A stretch of 64,000 nucleotides of DNA from Ramlibacter albus. Lineage in GTDB: Bacteria; Pseudomonadota; Gammaproteobacteria; Burkholderiales; Burkholderiaceae_C. The stretch lies in assembly GCF_014297445.1 (NCBI RefSeq), contig NZ_JACORU010000010.1, positions 157,195-221,194 of the forward strand, read 5' to 3'. The stretch's first letter is position 1. The number at the start of each line of letters is the position of its first letter. Below, piece by piece: positions 43,994 through 52,503 of the stretch. Made by a program: the position numbers and the translations under genes. The notes under the pieces are model-generated. The model saw only the letters and a list, made by a program, of their open reading frames with translations, was not told where the DNA came from and did not search any database.

Positions 43994-45184
43994 ATGGCAA
44001 TCGAGGCCGCTTCGCCCCACACGATGAACACCTACGGGCGCCTGCCCATCGCGCTCGAGCGCGGGGACGGCGCCTACCTGTGGGACGTGAACGGCAAGCG
44101 ATACCTCGACGCGCTGGCCGGCATCGCCGTCAACACCCTGGGGCACAACCACCCCAAGTTCGTCGCCGCCCTGCAGGACCAGGTGACGAAGATCATCCAC
44201 AGCAGCAACTACTACCACGTGCCCAACCAGGAGAAGCTGGCCGAGAAGCTGGTGGGCCTGGCGGGCATGACCAACGTGTTCTTCGGCAACACGGGCCTGG
44301 AGGCGAACGAGGCCGCGCTCAAGCTGGCGCGCAAGTTCGGGCACGACAAGGGCATCGAGCGCCCCGAGATCGTGGTGTACGAGAAGGCGTTCCACGGCCG
44401 CAGCATCGCGACGCTGTCCGCCACGGGCAACGAGAAGGTGCAGAAGGGCTTCGGCCCGCTGGTGGAGGGCTTCATCCGCGTGCCGCTGAACGACATCGCC
44501 GCGCTCAAGGCCGCGACCGAAGGCAACAAGAACGTGGTGGCCGTGTTCTTCGAGACGATCCAGGGCGAAGGCGGCATCAACGCGATGCGCGCCGAATACC
44601 TCAGGGAGGTCCGCGAGCTGTGCACGGCCAACGACTGGCTGCTGATGATCGACGAGGTGCAGTGCGGCATGGGCCGCACCGGCAAGTGGTTCGCGCACCA
44701 GTGGGCCGGCATCGTGCCCGACGTGATGCCGCTCGCCAAGGGCCTGGGCTCCGGCGTGCCGATCGGTGCGGTGGTGGCGGGCCCGAAGGCCGCGAACATC
44801 TTCCAGCCGGGCAACCACGGCACGACGTTCGGCGGCAACCCGCTGGCGATGCGCGCCGGTGTGGAGACGATCCGCATCATGGAAGAAGAAGGCCTGCTGG
44901 AGAATGCGGCCAAGGTCGGCGCTCACCTCAAGGGCGCGCTGCAGAACGAACTGGGCAAGCTCGCGGGCGTGACCGAGGTGCGCGGCCAGGGCCTGATGAT
45001 CGGCGTGGAGCTGGCCAAGCCGTGCAACGTGCTGAGCGCGCGCGCGGCCGAAGCCGGGCTGATGATCAGCGTCACCGCCGACAGCGTGATCCGCCTGCTG
45101 CCGCCGCTGATCCTCACCCAGGCGCAGGCGGACGAGATCGTCTCGATCCTCTGCCCGCTGGTGAAGGCCTTCCTCGACGAATGA
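43994..45184 (+). CDS. argD: Acetylornithine aminotransferase
   Basis: A 396-residue PLP-dependent class III aminotransferase that makes N-acetylornithine in arginine synthesis. The recognised blocks are TYGRLPIALERGDGAYLWDV, GNTGLEANEAALKLARKF, VFFETIQGEGGINAMRAEYL, LLMIDEVQCGMGRTGKWFAH and PLAKGLGSGVPIGAVVAG (PLP lysine in LAKGLGSG). The ATG at MAIEAASPH has CAGGAG nine bases upstream and is preferred to an ATG three codons earlier. It overlaps argF by ATGA. The leader contains a terminator-like hairpin. Confidence 0.94.
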   Translation: MAIEAASPHTMNTYGRLPIALERGDGAYLWDVNGKRYLDALAGIAVNTLGHNHPKFVAALQDQVTKIIHSSNYYHVPNQEKLAEKLVGLAGMTNVFFGNTGLEANEAALKLARKFGHDKGIERPEIVVYEKAFHGRSIATLSATGNEKVQKGFGPLVEGFIRVPLNDIAALKAATEGNKNVVAVFFETIQGEGGINAMRAEYLREVRELCTANDWLLMIDEVQCGMGRTGKWFAHQWAGIVPDVMPLAKGLGSGVPIGAVVAGPKAANIFQPGNHGTTFGGNPLAMRAGVETIRIMEEEGLLENAAKVGAHLKGALQNELGKLAGVTEVRGQGLMIGVELAKPCNVLSARAAEAGLMISVTADSVIRLLPPLILTQAQADEIVSILCPLVKAFLDE

Positions 45185-46110
45185 CCATGGGCGACAAGAT
45201 CAAGCACTTCCTGCAGTTCTCCGACCTCACGGCCGACGAGCACGAGTGGGTCTTCCAGCGCGCGGCGGCGATCAAGAAGAAGTTCAAGCAATACGAGAAG
45301 TACCACCCGCTCGCGGACCGCACGCTGGCGATGATCTTCGAGAAGGCCTCCACGCGCACGCGCGTGAGCTTCGAGGCCGGCATGTACCAGCTGGGCGGCA
45401 GCGTGGTGAACCTCACCACCGGCGACAGCCAGCTCGGGCGCAGCGAGCCGATCGAGGACACCGCGCGCGTGATCAGCCGCATGGTCGACATCGTGATGAT
45501 CCGCACCTTCGGGCAGGACCGCATCGAGACCTTCGCGGAGTATTCGCGCGTGCCGGTGATCAACGGCCTGACCAACGAGTTCCACCCGTGCCAGATCCTC
45601 GCGGACATCTTCACCTACATCGAGCATCGCGGCAGCATCCGCGGCAAGGTGGTCGCGTGGGTGGGTGACGGCAACAACATGGCCAACACGTGGCTGCAGG
45701 CGGCGGAGCTGCTCGGCTTCGTCGTGCACGTGAGCACGCCCACCGGCTACGAAGTGGACCAGGCTGTCGCGGGCCTGCGCAGCAACGCGAGCTACAAGGT
45801 CTTCAAGGACCCGATGGATGCGTGCCGCGGCGCCGACCTCGTGACCACCGACGTGTGGACCAGCATGGGCTACGAAGCCGAGAACGAGAAGCGCATGCAG
45901 GCCTTTGCCGACTGGTGCGTGGACACCGAGATGATGAAGGTGGCCAAGCCGGACGCGCTGTTCATGCACTGCCTGCCCGCGCATCGCGGCGAGGAAGTGG
46001 AGGCCGAGGTGATCGACGGCCCGCAGTCGGTGGTGTGGGACGAGGCCGAGAACCGCATGCACGTGCAGAAGGCACTCATGGAGTACCTCCTGCTCGGCAA
46101 GGTCTCGTAG
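45181..46110 (+). CDS. argF: Ornithine carbamoyltransferase
   Basis: A 309-residue anabolic ornithine carbamoyltransferase converting ornithine and carbamoyl phosphate to citrulline. The carbamoyl-phosphate-binding motif is ASTRTRVSFEAGMYQLGG and the ornithine-binding HCLPAHRGEE is near the C-terminus. NEFHPCQILADIFTYIEHRG and WVGDGNNMANTWLQAAELLG are also present. The start MTMGDKIKHFLQ overlaps the argD stop, so argD and argF are made from one mRNA, consistent with their places in the arginine pathway. Confidence 0.95.
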   Translation: MTMGDKIKHFLQFSDLTADEHEWVFQRAAAIKKKFKQYEKYHPLADRTLAMIFEKASTRTRVSFEAGMYQLGGSVVNLTTGDSQLGRSEPIEDTARVISRMVDIVMIRTFGQDRIETFAEYSRVPVINGLTNEFHPCQILADIFTYIEHRGSIRGKVVAWVGDGNNMANTWLQAAELLGFVVHVSTPTGYEVDQAVAGLRSNASYKVFKDPMDACRGADLVTTDVWTSMGYEAENEKRMQAFADWCVDTEMMKVAKPDALFMHCLPAHRGEEVEAEVIDGPQSVVWDEAENRMHVQKALMEYLLLGKVS

Positions 46111-46112
46111 CT

Positions 46113-46484
46113 TCAGCCGTAGCGCCCGCTGCCGGGCGCGGCGATCTTGCCCAGCTTGACGAGCCGCTGCTCGATGCCGAAGCGCGTGCGCCCCAGCGTG
46201 TCCGCGAGCTTCTTGACCTCGTCGCCGGACTCGAAACCCGCCACCAGCGTGGCGTCGTCTTCCTCGGACCACGGCTTGCCCGCGTTGACGGGCGGTGCGG
46301 CGCGCACGCGCACGGTCGTCGGCGGCCGGGGAGGCGCGGCGTCGAGGGCCTGCGAAACTGCAAACAGGGCACGGATGACGGGCGGGGCGTTGTACGGGCT
46401 GTCCTCGGGCATGGCTTCCCCGGTGACGGGGTGGATGCCCTGCGCCAGTGTGTCGATGATCTGGCGCGCGTTCTGCAGTTCCAT
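46113..46484 (-). CDS. Conserved hypothetical protein under a LexA-type operator
   Basis: A 123-residue cytoplasmic protein. The N-terminal 50 residues are a conserved block, MELQNARQIIDTLAQGIHPV and TGEAMPEDSPYNAPPVIRAL. A proline/arginine linker follows, then a C-terminal SANT/Myb-like segment WSEEDDATLVAGFESGDEVK and ADTLGRTRFGIEQRLVKLGK. That segment suggests a DNA-binding or protein-contact helix set. I recognise a recurrent family but not a function. The start has GGAG five bases upstream. A near-perfect SOS box lies 21 bases before the ATG over a promoter, so it is predicted to be DNA-damage inducible. It converges on argF, two bases from its stop. Confidence 0.78.
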   Translation of the reverse strand: MELQNARQIIDTLAQGIHPVTGEAMPEDSPYNAPPVIRALFAVSQALDAAPPRPPTTVRVRAAPPVNAGKPWSEEDDATLVAGFESGDEVKKLADTLGRTRFGIEQRLVKLGKIAAPGSGRYG

Positions 46485-46505
46485 GGGTCTCTCCTGAGGT
46501 GGAAT

Positions 46506-46535
46506 TACTGTATCTGTGTACAGTAAGAACACCAA
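46506..46535 (-). promoter_or_regulatory. LexA-type SOS operator overlapping a sigma-70-like promoter
   Basis: The 20-mer TACTGTATCTGTGTACAGTA (46506-46525) fits the E. coli SOS box CTGT-N8-ACAG, with TACTGT/ACAGTA outer arms as in the consensus. With one more base each side it extends to an eight-base-pair palindrome. On the minus strand TTGGTG (46530-46535) and TACAGT (46507-46512) are separated by 17 bases, so the box covers the promoter. The downstream gene starts at 46484. Confidence 0.85.
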
Positions 46536-46562
46536 CGCATTACGCGCGGCGCGGGTTGACGC

Positions 46563-47510
46563 TCAGGCGCCGTTGAAGGCCTCGGCCTCGCGCGTGAGCG
46601 CGGCCTCGTGCTGCAGCCACTTGCGGAACGCGGCCACCTTGGGCGCGGCCGCGCAGTCCGGCCGCATGACGATGTAATAGGACTGCGGCACCCTCGCCTC
46701 GTGCGCGAACGGCCGCACGAGGCGCCCAGCGGCGAGATCGTCGGCAACGATCACGCTGCGACCGAGCAGCACGCCTCGCCCGTCCACCGCGGCCTGCGCG
46801 GCGAGCATCGAGCCGAGGTACAGGCCCTTCGAGCAATCGATGTCGGTGATGCCGCGCTCGGCCATCCAGCTGCGCCACGTCGGCAGCTCGGCCTCGTTCT
46901 GCGACGTCGTGTCGTGGATCAGCGGCAGCGTGCGCAGGATGTCCAGCGGCGCCTTCATCGGCTCGTGCGACAGCAGGAAGGGGCTGCACACGGGGAACAC
47001 GCGCTCCTCGAACAGCAGCTCCGCGAGCAGCCCGGGGTAGTTGCCCTTGCCATAGCGGATGCTCACGTCGACGTTCTCGGAGAAGAAGTCCACCAGCCGC
47101 GTCGTCGAATCCAGGTTGACGCACATCGACTCGTGCTCGCGGCTGAAGCGGTGGATGCGGGGCAGCAGCCAGCGCGATGCGAACGAGGGCGAGGTCGACA
47201 CGCGGACGATGCGATCGAGCTCGCGATGCTGCAGGCCGTGCACGGCGTCGGCCACGCGCTGCAGGCCGTCGCGAATTCCGGGGAAGGCCAGCTGCGCCTC
47301 CGGCGTGAGCGACACGCCTTGCGCGCTGCGCACGAAGAGGCGCACGCCCAGGTACTCCTCCAGCGTGCGAATGTGCTGGCTCACCGCCGCAGGCGTGACG
47401 CTCAATTCCTCCGCCGCGCCCGCGAAGGTGCCGGTGCGCGCGGCCGCCTCGAACGCCACCCACGCCTGCAGGTGCGAGAGCCTTGCGCGCGGTGCGGCCG
47501 GGGGGTTCAT
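46563..47510 (-). CDS. LysR-family transcriptional regulator (GcvA-like)
   Basis: A 315-residue LysR regulator. The winged helix-turn-helix is at about 10-70 (SHLQAWVAFEAAARTGTFAG, AAEELSVTPAAVSQHIRTLE). The periplasmic-binding-like effector domain contains STSPSFASRWLLPRIHRF and VDVSIRYGKGNYPGL. GcvA-like proteins usually regulate an adjacent operon. It is divergent from the five-gene oxidoreductase operon at 47635-51408, so it probably controls that. The start MNPPAAPRARLSH is used; three codons more are possible. Confidence 0.9.
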   Translation of the reverse strand: MNPPAAPRARLSHLQAWVAFEAAARTGTFAGAAEELSVTPAAVSQHIRTLEEYLGVRLFVRSAQGVSLTPEAQLAFPGIRDGLQRVADAVHGLQHRELDRIVRVSTSPSFASRWLLPRIHRFSREHESMCVNLDSTTRLVDFFSENVDVSIRYGKGNYPGLLAELLFEERVFPVCSPFLLSHEPMKAPLDILRTLPLIHDTTSQNEAELPTWRSWMAERGITDIDCSKGLYLGSMLAAQAAVDGRGVLLGRSVIVADDLAAGRLVRPFAHEARVPQSYYIVMRPDCAAAPKVAAFRKWLQHEAALTREAEAFNGA

Positions 47511-47634
47511 GCGGCGCATTCTGCCGCGCGCGCGAAGACCGGGTGGCAACCGCTGCTTTTGGCGCCGATAGCAAGTCTGGTCGCGCGAATCGCGCCCGCG
47601 GCCGACCATGGCGACCGCTCCACGAGAGGCCGCC

Positions 47635-48621
47635 ATGTACACATCCAGCCACCTTCCGCCCGTCCAGGACCACAGCGCCTATCGCGCCGTGTTCGCGCCA
47701 GACCGCATGACCGTGGGCCTGATGGCCCCGATCGAGTCGTACACGGGCGACACACCCACCATGCGCCGGCACGGCGCGCTGGCGCAAGCCGCGGAAGCCG
47801 CGGGCTTTGCCGCGCTGTGGGTGCGCGACGTGCCGCTGCGCGACCCGAACTTCGGTGACGTGGGCCAGGGCTTCGAGACCTTCTCGTACCTCGGCTGGCT
47901 CGCCGCGCAGACGAGCACCATCGCGCTCGGCACCGCCGCGACCATCCTGCCGCTGCGCCATCCGCTGCACACCGCCAAGGCGGCGGCGAGCATCGACCAG
48001 CTTTCCGGCGGGCGCTTGCTCCTCGGTGTGGCGTCGGGTGACCGCGCGCAGGAATACAGCGCCTTCGGCCGCGACCCCGCGATGCGCGCCGATATGTTCC
48101 GCCAGGCCGTGCACTTCATGAAGGCCGCGTGGTCGCGCGACTACCCGGTGGTGGAAAGCGACTGGGGCAGCCTGCACGGCCTGGACCTCGTACCCAAGGC
48201 CACGACGCGCACCGTGCCGCTGCTGGTCACCGGCCGCAGCCAGCAGGACCTGCGGTGGATCGCGGAGAACAGCGACGGCTTGTTCAGCTACCCGCGCTCG
48301 TGCAACGTGCAGCGCGAGCTCATCGCGCAGTGGCGCGCGGCGGTGACGAAGGCGCGGCCCGGTGAATTCCTGCCCTTCGCGCAATCGCTCTACATCGACC
48401 TTGCCGCGAATGCACACGAGCCGCCGAGCCCCATCCACCTCGGCTGGCGCCTCGGTCGCCATGCGCTGCGCGACCTGCTCCAGCAACTGGCAGCGATGGG
48501 CGTGAACCACGTTGCGCTGAACCTGAAGTACGGCCGCCGGCCCGCCGCCGACGTGGTCGACGAACTCGCGCAGTTCGTGCTGCCCGAAGTGCCCATTGCC
48601 ACCCCGGAGGTGCTCGCATGA
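47635..48621 (+). CDS. Luciferase-like (LLM class) flavin oxidoreductase
   Basis: A 328-residue flavin-dependent monooxygenase-type TIM-barrel protein of the luciferase family, close to the BA3436 subgroup. It contains VFAPDRMTVGLMAPIESYTG, FAALWVRDVPLRDPNFGDVG and RHPLHTAKAAASIDQLSGGR. Reduced flavin is supplied by a partner. The start MYTSSHLPP has GAGAGG five bases upstream. It overlaps the RidA gene by ATGA and opens the five-gene operon. Substrate is unknown; members oxidise sulfonates, nitriloacetate-like compounds and others. Confidence 0.9.
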   Translation: MYTSSHLPPVQDHSAYRAVFAPDRMTVGLMAPIESYTGDTPTMRRHGALAQAAEAAGFAALWVRDVPLRDPNFGDVGQGFETFSYLGWLAAQTSTIALGTAATILPLRHPLHTAKAAASIDQLSGGRLLLGVASGDRAQEYSAFGRDPAMRADMFRQAVHFMKAAWSRDYPVVESDWGSLHGLDLVPKATTRTVPLLVTGRSQQDLRWIAENSDGLFSYPRSCNVQRELIAQWRAAVTKARPGEFLPFAQSLYIDLAANAHEPPSPIHLGWRLGRHALRDLLQQLAAMGVNHVALNLKYGRRPAADVVDELAQFVLPEVPIATPEVLA

Positions 48622-49073
48622 ACCACACGCCCATTCCCGTCAACGTGCCGAAACCGCTCGGCGCGTACGAAGCCGTCGTCGTGCGCGGTGGTGTCGGCAG
48701 AGTGTCCGGCCAGTTCCCGATTCGTGACGGCAAGGTCGTGAACGCCGGTGTCGTCGGCCACACCCTCGACCTCGCGCAGGCGCGCGAAGCCGCGCGCATC
48801 GCCGCGCTCAACGTGCTGGGCCAGATCCGCAACGCCGTCGGGCTCGACGGCGTCGAACTGCTGCATGTCGACGGCTGCATCGCCGCGGCGCCGGGCTGCG
48901 CCGTCCTGCCGCAGGTGCTGGACGGCGCGTCCGAAATCTTCGTCGAACTGCTCGGCGAGGCCGGCCACCACACGCGCGGGCTCATCCCCGTCGCATCGCT
49001 TCCCGGCGGCGCAGCCATCGAGTTGCTCGCCACCTTCCACCTTACCCCCAACCCCCCGGAGAAAACCCCGTGA
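48618..49073 (+). CDS. RidA-family enamine/imine deaminase
   Basis: A 151-residue protein of the YjgF/YER057c/UK114 family. It contains GAYEAVVVRGGVGRVSGQFP and ends HTRGLIPVASLPGGAAIELL, where the arginine near the trimer cleft is kept. RidA proteins hydrolyse reactive enamines and imines, often products of flavoenzyme or PLP chemistry. Here it is sandwiched between a luciferase-like enzyme and a quinone-reductase-like enzyme with overlapping start/stop codons on both sides, so it probably processes a pathway imine or detoxifies one. Confidence 0.87.
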   Translation: MNHTPIPVNVPKPLGAYEAVVVRGGVGRVSGQFPIRDGKVVNAGVVGHTLDLAQAREAARIAALNVLGQIRNAVGLDGVELLHVDGCIAAAPGCAVLPQVLDGASEIFVELLGEAGHHTRGLIPVASLPGGAAIELLATFHLTPNPPEKTP

Positions 49074-50098
49074 AAGCAGCCCTGTTCCGCGAATTCGGAC
49101 CCGCCAGCGTCCTCCAATACCAGGACGTCGCGACGCCGAAACCGCAGCCCGGCAACATCCTGATCCAAGTGCTCGCGTCCGGCATCAACCGGCTCGAAGT
49201 GTTCCTGCGCAATGGCGACATCCTGCGCGACCTCGCGCTGCCGCACATCCTCGGCTCCGACGCCTCGGGCGTGGTGGCCGAACTCGGCGAAGGCGTCACC
49301 GGCTTCAGCGTCGGCGAGCGCGTGATCCCGATGCCCGGCTACCCGCTCGACGCGCGCGACGACCGCTTCGCGCCGCTGTCCGCCGCGCCCACCTACGCCA
49401 TCGGCGGCATCCTGCGCTGGGGCACCTATGCCGAATACGTGGAAGTGCCGGCGCGGTGGGTCGTGAAGGACCCGACGAACATGGACCCGTCCGAAGTGGC
49501 GACGCTGCCCATGGTGCTGGTCACCGGCGTGCGCGCGGTGCGCACCGTCGGCCAGGTGAAGGCCGGCAACCATGTGCTGATCCAGGCCGGCGCCGCGGGC
49601 ACCAGCAGCTTCAGCATCCAGCTTGCGAAGTCGCTCGGCGCGCACGTGGCGACGACCGTCGACTCCGACGAGAAAGCCGAACTGGTCAAGCGCCTCGGCG
49701 CCGACCTCGTGATCGACGTGCGCAAGCAGGACTTCGTCAAGTCCACGCTGGAGTGGACCGAAGGCCGGGGCGTCGACGTCGCCATCGACAACCTCGGCGG
49801 CCGCATCCTGCAAGGCAGCATGGACGCCACGCGCGTGGGCGGCACCATCGTCACGATGGGTTTCGTCACGGGTAACGAAGCCACCTTCCGCGTGCGCGAA
49901 TTCTTCTTCTCGCACAAGACGCTGCGCGGCACGCTGATGGGCGACCTCGACGAGTTCAAGTGGGGCCTGGAGCAGGTCGCCAAGGGCCACATCCAGCCGG
50001 TGCTGCACCGCGAGTTCGCGATGTCGGAGGCGGCCGAGGCGCACGAGCTCGTGGGCTCCAACGCGGCCCTCGGCAACGTGGTGCTCGTCAACGCGTAA
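49070..50098 (+). CDS. MDR-superfamily (quinone oxidoreductase-like) dehydrogenase
   Basis: A 342-residue medium-chain dehydrogenase/reductase. The GroES-like domain opens MKAALFREFGPASVLQYQDV and contains HILGSDASGVVAELGEGV. The nucleotide-binding domain has VLIQAGAAGTSSFSIQLAKS. The structural and catalytic zinc ligands of true alcohol dehydrogenases are not evident, placing it with the zinc-free quinone reductases using NAD(P)H. It starts with GTG overlapping the RidA stop. The product may be an enone reduction step. Confidence 0.9.
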   Translation: MKAALFREFGPASVLQYQDVATPKPQPGNILIQVLASGINRLEVFLRNGDILRDLALPHILGSDASGVVAELGEGVTGFSVGERVIPMPGYPLDARDDRFAPLSAAPTYAIGGILRWGTYAEYVEVPARWVVKDPTNMDPSEVATLPMVLVTGVRAVRTVGQVKAGNHVLIQAGAAGTSSFSIQLAKSLGAHVATTVDSDEKAELVKRLGADLVIDVRKQDFVKSTLEWTEGRGVDVAIDNLGGRILQGSMDATRVGGTIVTMGFVTGNEATFRVREFFFSHKTLRGTLMGDLDEFKWGLEQVAKGHIQPVLHREFAMSEAAEAHELVGSNAALGNVVLVNA

Positions 50099-50108
50099 GG
50101 GCAACCGC

Positions 50109-50435
50109 ATGAGCACGCCCCTGCAGGTGCGGCTGCACGCGCGCGACAGCAGCATCTTCGTCGACGGCATCTACCTGATCCGGGGCGTCGCCGGCGCCCT
50201 GCTCTGGAAGATGCTCAACGACCACGTGCATGCCGGCCGCAGCGACTTCTGCTACCGCGAGCTGCGGCTCGCGCCCGCGCTGCGGCTGCCCGAGGCCGTG
50301 GACAACCTCGCCGCGCGGCTCGTGCTGCTGCAGCGGCGCCTGGCCGACCAGTGCGTCCACCTGCGCCTGGAGAAGGTCGCGCGCGGCCTCGTGCGGCTGC
50401 ACGTCTCACGGCCGGTGGACCTCGGCGAAATCTGA
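50109..50435 (+). CDS. Small winged-helix-like conserved protein
   Basis: A 108-residue protein beginning MSTPLQVRLHARDSSIFVDG. It has a helix GVAGALLWKMLNDHVHAGR and a region RELRLAPALRLPEAVDNLAA then RLVLLQRRLADQC. The pattern of helix-helix-strand with a basic end suggests a small winged-helix domain. No family is firmly recognised. It is the fourth gene of the luciferase-like operon, ten bases after the dehydrogenase and 22 bases before the NmrA-like gene, so it may be a pathway regulator. Confidence 0.7.
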   Translation: MSTPLQVRLHARDSSIFVDGIYLIRGVAGALLWKMLNDHVHAGRSDFCYRELRLAPALRLPEAVDNLAARLVLLQRRLADQCVHLRLEKVARGLVRLHVSRPVDLGEI

Positions 50436-50457
50436 ACAAGAGAAAGAAACGATTCAC

Positions 50458-51408
50458 ATGACATCGAAAAAGATCATCGCGGTCTTCGGCGCCACGGGCG
50501 CGCAAGGCGGCGGGCTCGTGCGTGCGCTGCTGGCCGACCGCGGCGGCGCCTTCACCGTGCGGGCGCTCACGCGCAAGCCCGGCTCGCCCGCGGCGCAGGC
50601 GCTGCGTGAAGCCGGCGCGGAAGTGGTGTATGCCGACCAGGACCAGCCCGATACGCTCGTGGCCGCATTGGCCGGTGCGCACGGCGCGTTCTGCGTCACC
50701 AACTTCTGGGAGCACTTCTCGCCCGAGCGCGAGTACGCGCAAGCGAAGGCGATGGCCGAAGCGGCGGCCGCCGCCGGCGTGAAGCACGTCATCTGGTCCA
50801 CGCTGGAAGACACGCGCCAGTGGGTGGCGCCGGGCAGCGGCCGCATGCCGCTGCTCATGGGCAAGTACAACGTGCCGCACTTCGATGCGAAGGGCGAGGC
50901 GGACCTGCTGTTCGATGACCTCGGCGTGCCAACCACGTGGCTGGTGACCTCGTTCTACTGGGAGAACCTGATCCACTTCGGCATGGGGCCCAAGCGCGGT
51001 GCCGATGGCCGGTTGAAGTTCACGCTGCCGATGGGCACGAGCAAGCTCCCGGCGATCGCGGCGGGCGACATCGGCGTTTGCGCGCTCGAGCTGTTCTACC
51101 AGGGCGAAGCCGTGATCGGCGAGCGCATCGCCATCGCGGGCGAGCACCTGAGCGGCGCGGAGATGGCCGCGCAGTTGTCGGTTGCACTCGGTGAGCCGGT
51201 GGACCACCATGCGGCGAGCTGGGACGAATACCGCGCCTACGATTTCCCCGGCGCGGACGACCTGGGCAACATGTTCCAGTTCAACCAGGAGTTCGAGCAG
51301 GACTTCCGCGCGGTGCGCGACGTGGAGCGCACGCGGCAATTGCACCCGGGCTTGCAGGACTTCGCGCAGTGGCTGCGGGCGAATGCCGGGGCCATTCCGA
51401 AGGGCTGA
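50458..51408 (+). CDS. NmrA/HSCARG-family NAD(P)-binding protein
   Basis: A 316-residue Rossmann-fold protein with the dinucleotide motif VFGATGAQGGGLVRALLAD (G-x-x-G-x-x-G). It contains CVTNFWEHFSPEREYAQAKA and GVKHVIWSTLEDTR, as in NmrA/HSCARG-type redox sensors and atypical SDR reductases. The YxxxK pair of classical short-chain dehydrogenases is not evident. It ends the operon. Either an atypical reductase in the pathway or an NADPH/NADP sensor is possible. Confidence 0.87.
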   Translation: MTSKKIIAVFGATGAQGGGLVRALLADRGGAFTVRALTRKPGSPAAQALREAGAEVVYADQDQPDTLVAALAGAHGAFCVTNFWEHFSPEREYAQAKAMAEAAAAAGVKHVIWSTLEDTRQWVAPGSGRMPLLMGKYNVPHFDAKGEADLLFDDLGVPTTWLVTSFYWENLIHFGMGPKRGADGRLKFTLPMGTSKLPAIAAGDIGVCALELFYQGEAVIGERIAIAGEHLSGAEMAAQLSVALGEPVDHHAASWDEYRAYDFPGADDLGNMFQFNQEFEQDFRAVRDVERTRQLHPGLQDFAQWLRANAGAIPKG

Positions 51409-51470
51409 CGCGCAGCGGGTCGCTGCCTGGCAGCCGGGTACGCCCCCATGCCGGACAATCGCCCGGCGCC

Positions 51471-51806
51471 ATGCCCGATCCGAGCCCCCATCCCTGCCTG
51501 ACCTGCGGCGCCTGCTGCGCCGCCTTCCGCGTCGACTTCGCTGCCGATGAGCTCGAGGAGCACGGCGGCGCGGTGCCGTCCGGGCTGGCGGTGGAAGTGA
51601 CGGGCACAACCTGCCGCATGCGCGGCACCGACCACTCGCCTCCGCGTTGCGCGGCGCTCACCGGCAAGGTGGGCGAGCGCGCGGCGTGCGGCATCTACGA
51701 GTGGCGGCCCAGCCCTTGCCGCGAGCTGGAAGCCGGCAGCGACGCCTGCACGCGGGCGCGCGCCCGCCACGGCCTGCCGCCATTGCCCGGCACGCCGATG
51801 CTTTAA
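51471..51806 (+). CDS. YkgJ-family cysteine-cluster protein
   Basis: A 111-residue protein with eight cysteines in the zinc/iron-sulfur-like pattern of the YkgJ (CxxCxxCC) family. It starts HPCLTCGACCAAFRVDFAAD and has CRMRG, RCAAL, CGIYEWRPSPCRE and a late C. The exact metal is not established. It lies between the luciferase-like and kynurenine operons, 62 bases after the former and 73 before the latter, and could belong to either or neither. Confidence 0.85.
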   Translation: MPDPSPHPCLTCGACCAAFRVDFAADELEEHGGAVPSGLAVEVTGTTCRMRGTDHSPPRCAALTGKVGERAACGIYEWRPSPCRELEAGSDACTRARARHGLPPLPGTPML

Positions 51807-51879
51807 GCCTCAACTATTTTTGTGGGGTGTTGGCATTAACCGACACCACGGTTTCGCGGCCCGGCGCAAACTGCGCCGC

Positions 51880-52503
51880 ATGAAGATCTGGGACATTTCG
51901 CCGCCCGTGTCGGAGCGCTCGCCGGTGTTCCCCGGCGACACGGCGTACCGGCAGGAATGGGCCGCGACGATCGCGCCGGGCTGCCCGGTGAACGTGAGCA
52001 GCATCACGACCACGCCGCATGTCGGCGCGCATGCGGATGCGCCGCTGCACTACGACCCGCAAGGCCGTGCCATCGGCGAGGTCGACCTCGCGCCGTACCT
52101 CGGTCCTTGCCGCGTGATCCATGCCATCGGCAAGGGGCCGCTCGTCGAATGGGCGCACATCGAGCATGCGGTGAAGGACCTGCCGCCGCGCGTGCTCGTG
52201 CGCACCTATGCGCGCATGCCCGTCGACGCGTGGGACCCGCAACTCGCGGCGTACGCGCCCGCGACCATCGAGCGCCTCGCCGACCTTGGCGTGCGGCTCG
52301 TGGGCATCGACACCGCCAGCATCGACCCCGCCGAAAGCAAGACGCTCGACAGCCACCAGGTGATCCGCCGCCGCGATGTGCGCGTGCTGGAGAACCTCGT
52401 GCTGGACGAAGTGCCCGAAGGCGACTACGAACTGATCGCCCTGCCCCTGAAACTCGTGACGGCCGATGCATCGCCGGTGCGCGCCGTCCTTCGCCGACCA
52501 TGA
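51880..52503 (+). CDS. kynB: Kynurenine formamidase (arylformamidase)
   Basis: A 207-residue metal-dependent cyclase-type kynurenine formamidase. It hydrolyses N-formylkynurenine to kynurenine and formate. The hallmark metal-binding HVGAHADAPLHYDP is intact, with DISPPVSERSPVFPGD at the start. It is first in the kynB-kynU-kynA operon, overlapping kynU by ATGA. The ATG is the only one in frame near the family start. Confidence 0.95.
   Translation: MKIWDISPPVSERSPVFPGDTAYRQEWAATIAPGCPVNVSSITTTPHVGAHADAPLHYDPQGRAIGEVDLAPYLGPCRVIHAIGKGPLVEWAHIEHAVKDLPPRVLVRTYARMPVDAWDPQLAAYAPATIERLADLGVRLVGIDTASIDPAESKTLDSHQVIRRRDVRVLENLVLDEVPEGDYELIALPLKLVTADASPVRAVLRRP

Noticed and set aside
46540..48510. A 656-codon minus-strand open frame covering LysR and the luciferase-like gene
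   Set aside because: Its conserved content is only the out-of-frame shadow of the two recognised genes; no domain is seen in its own translation.
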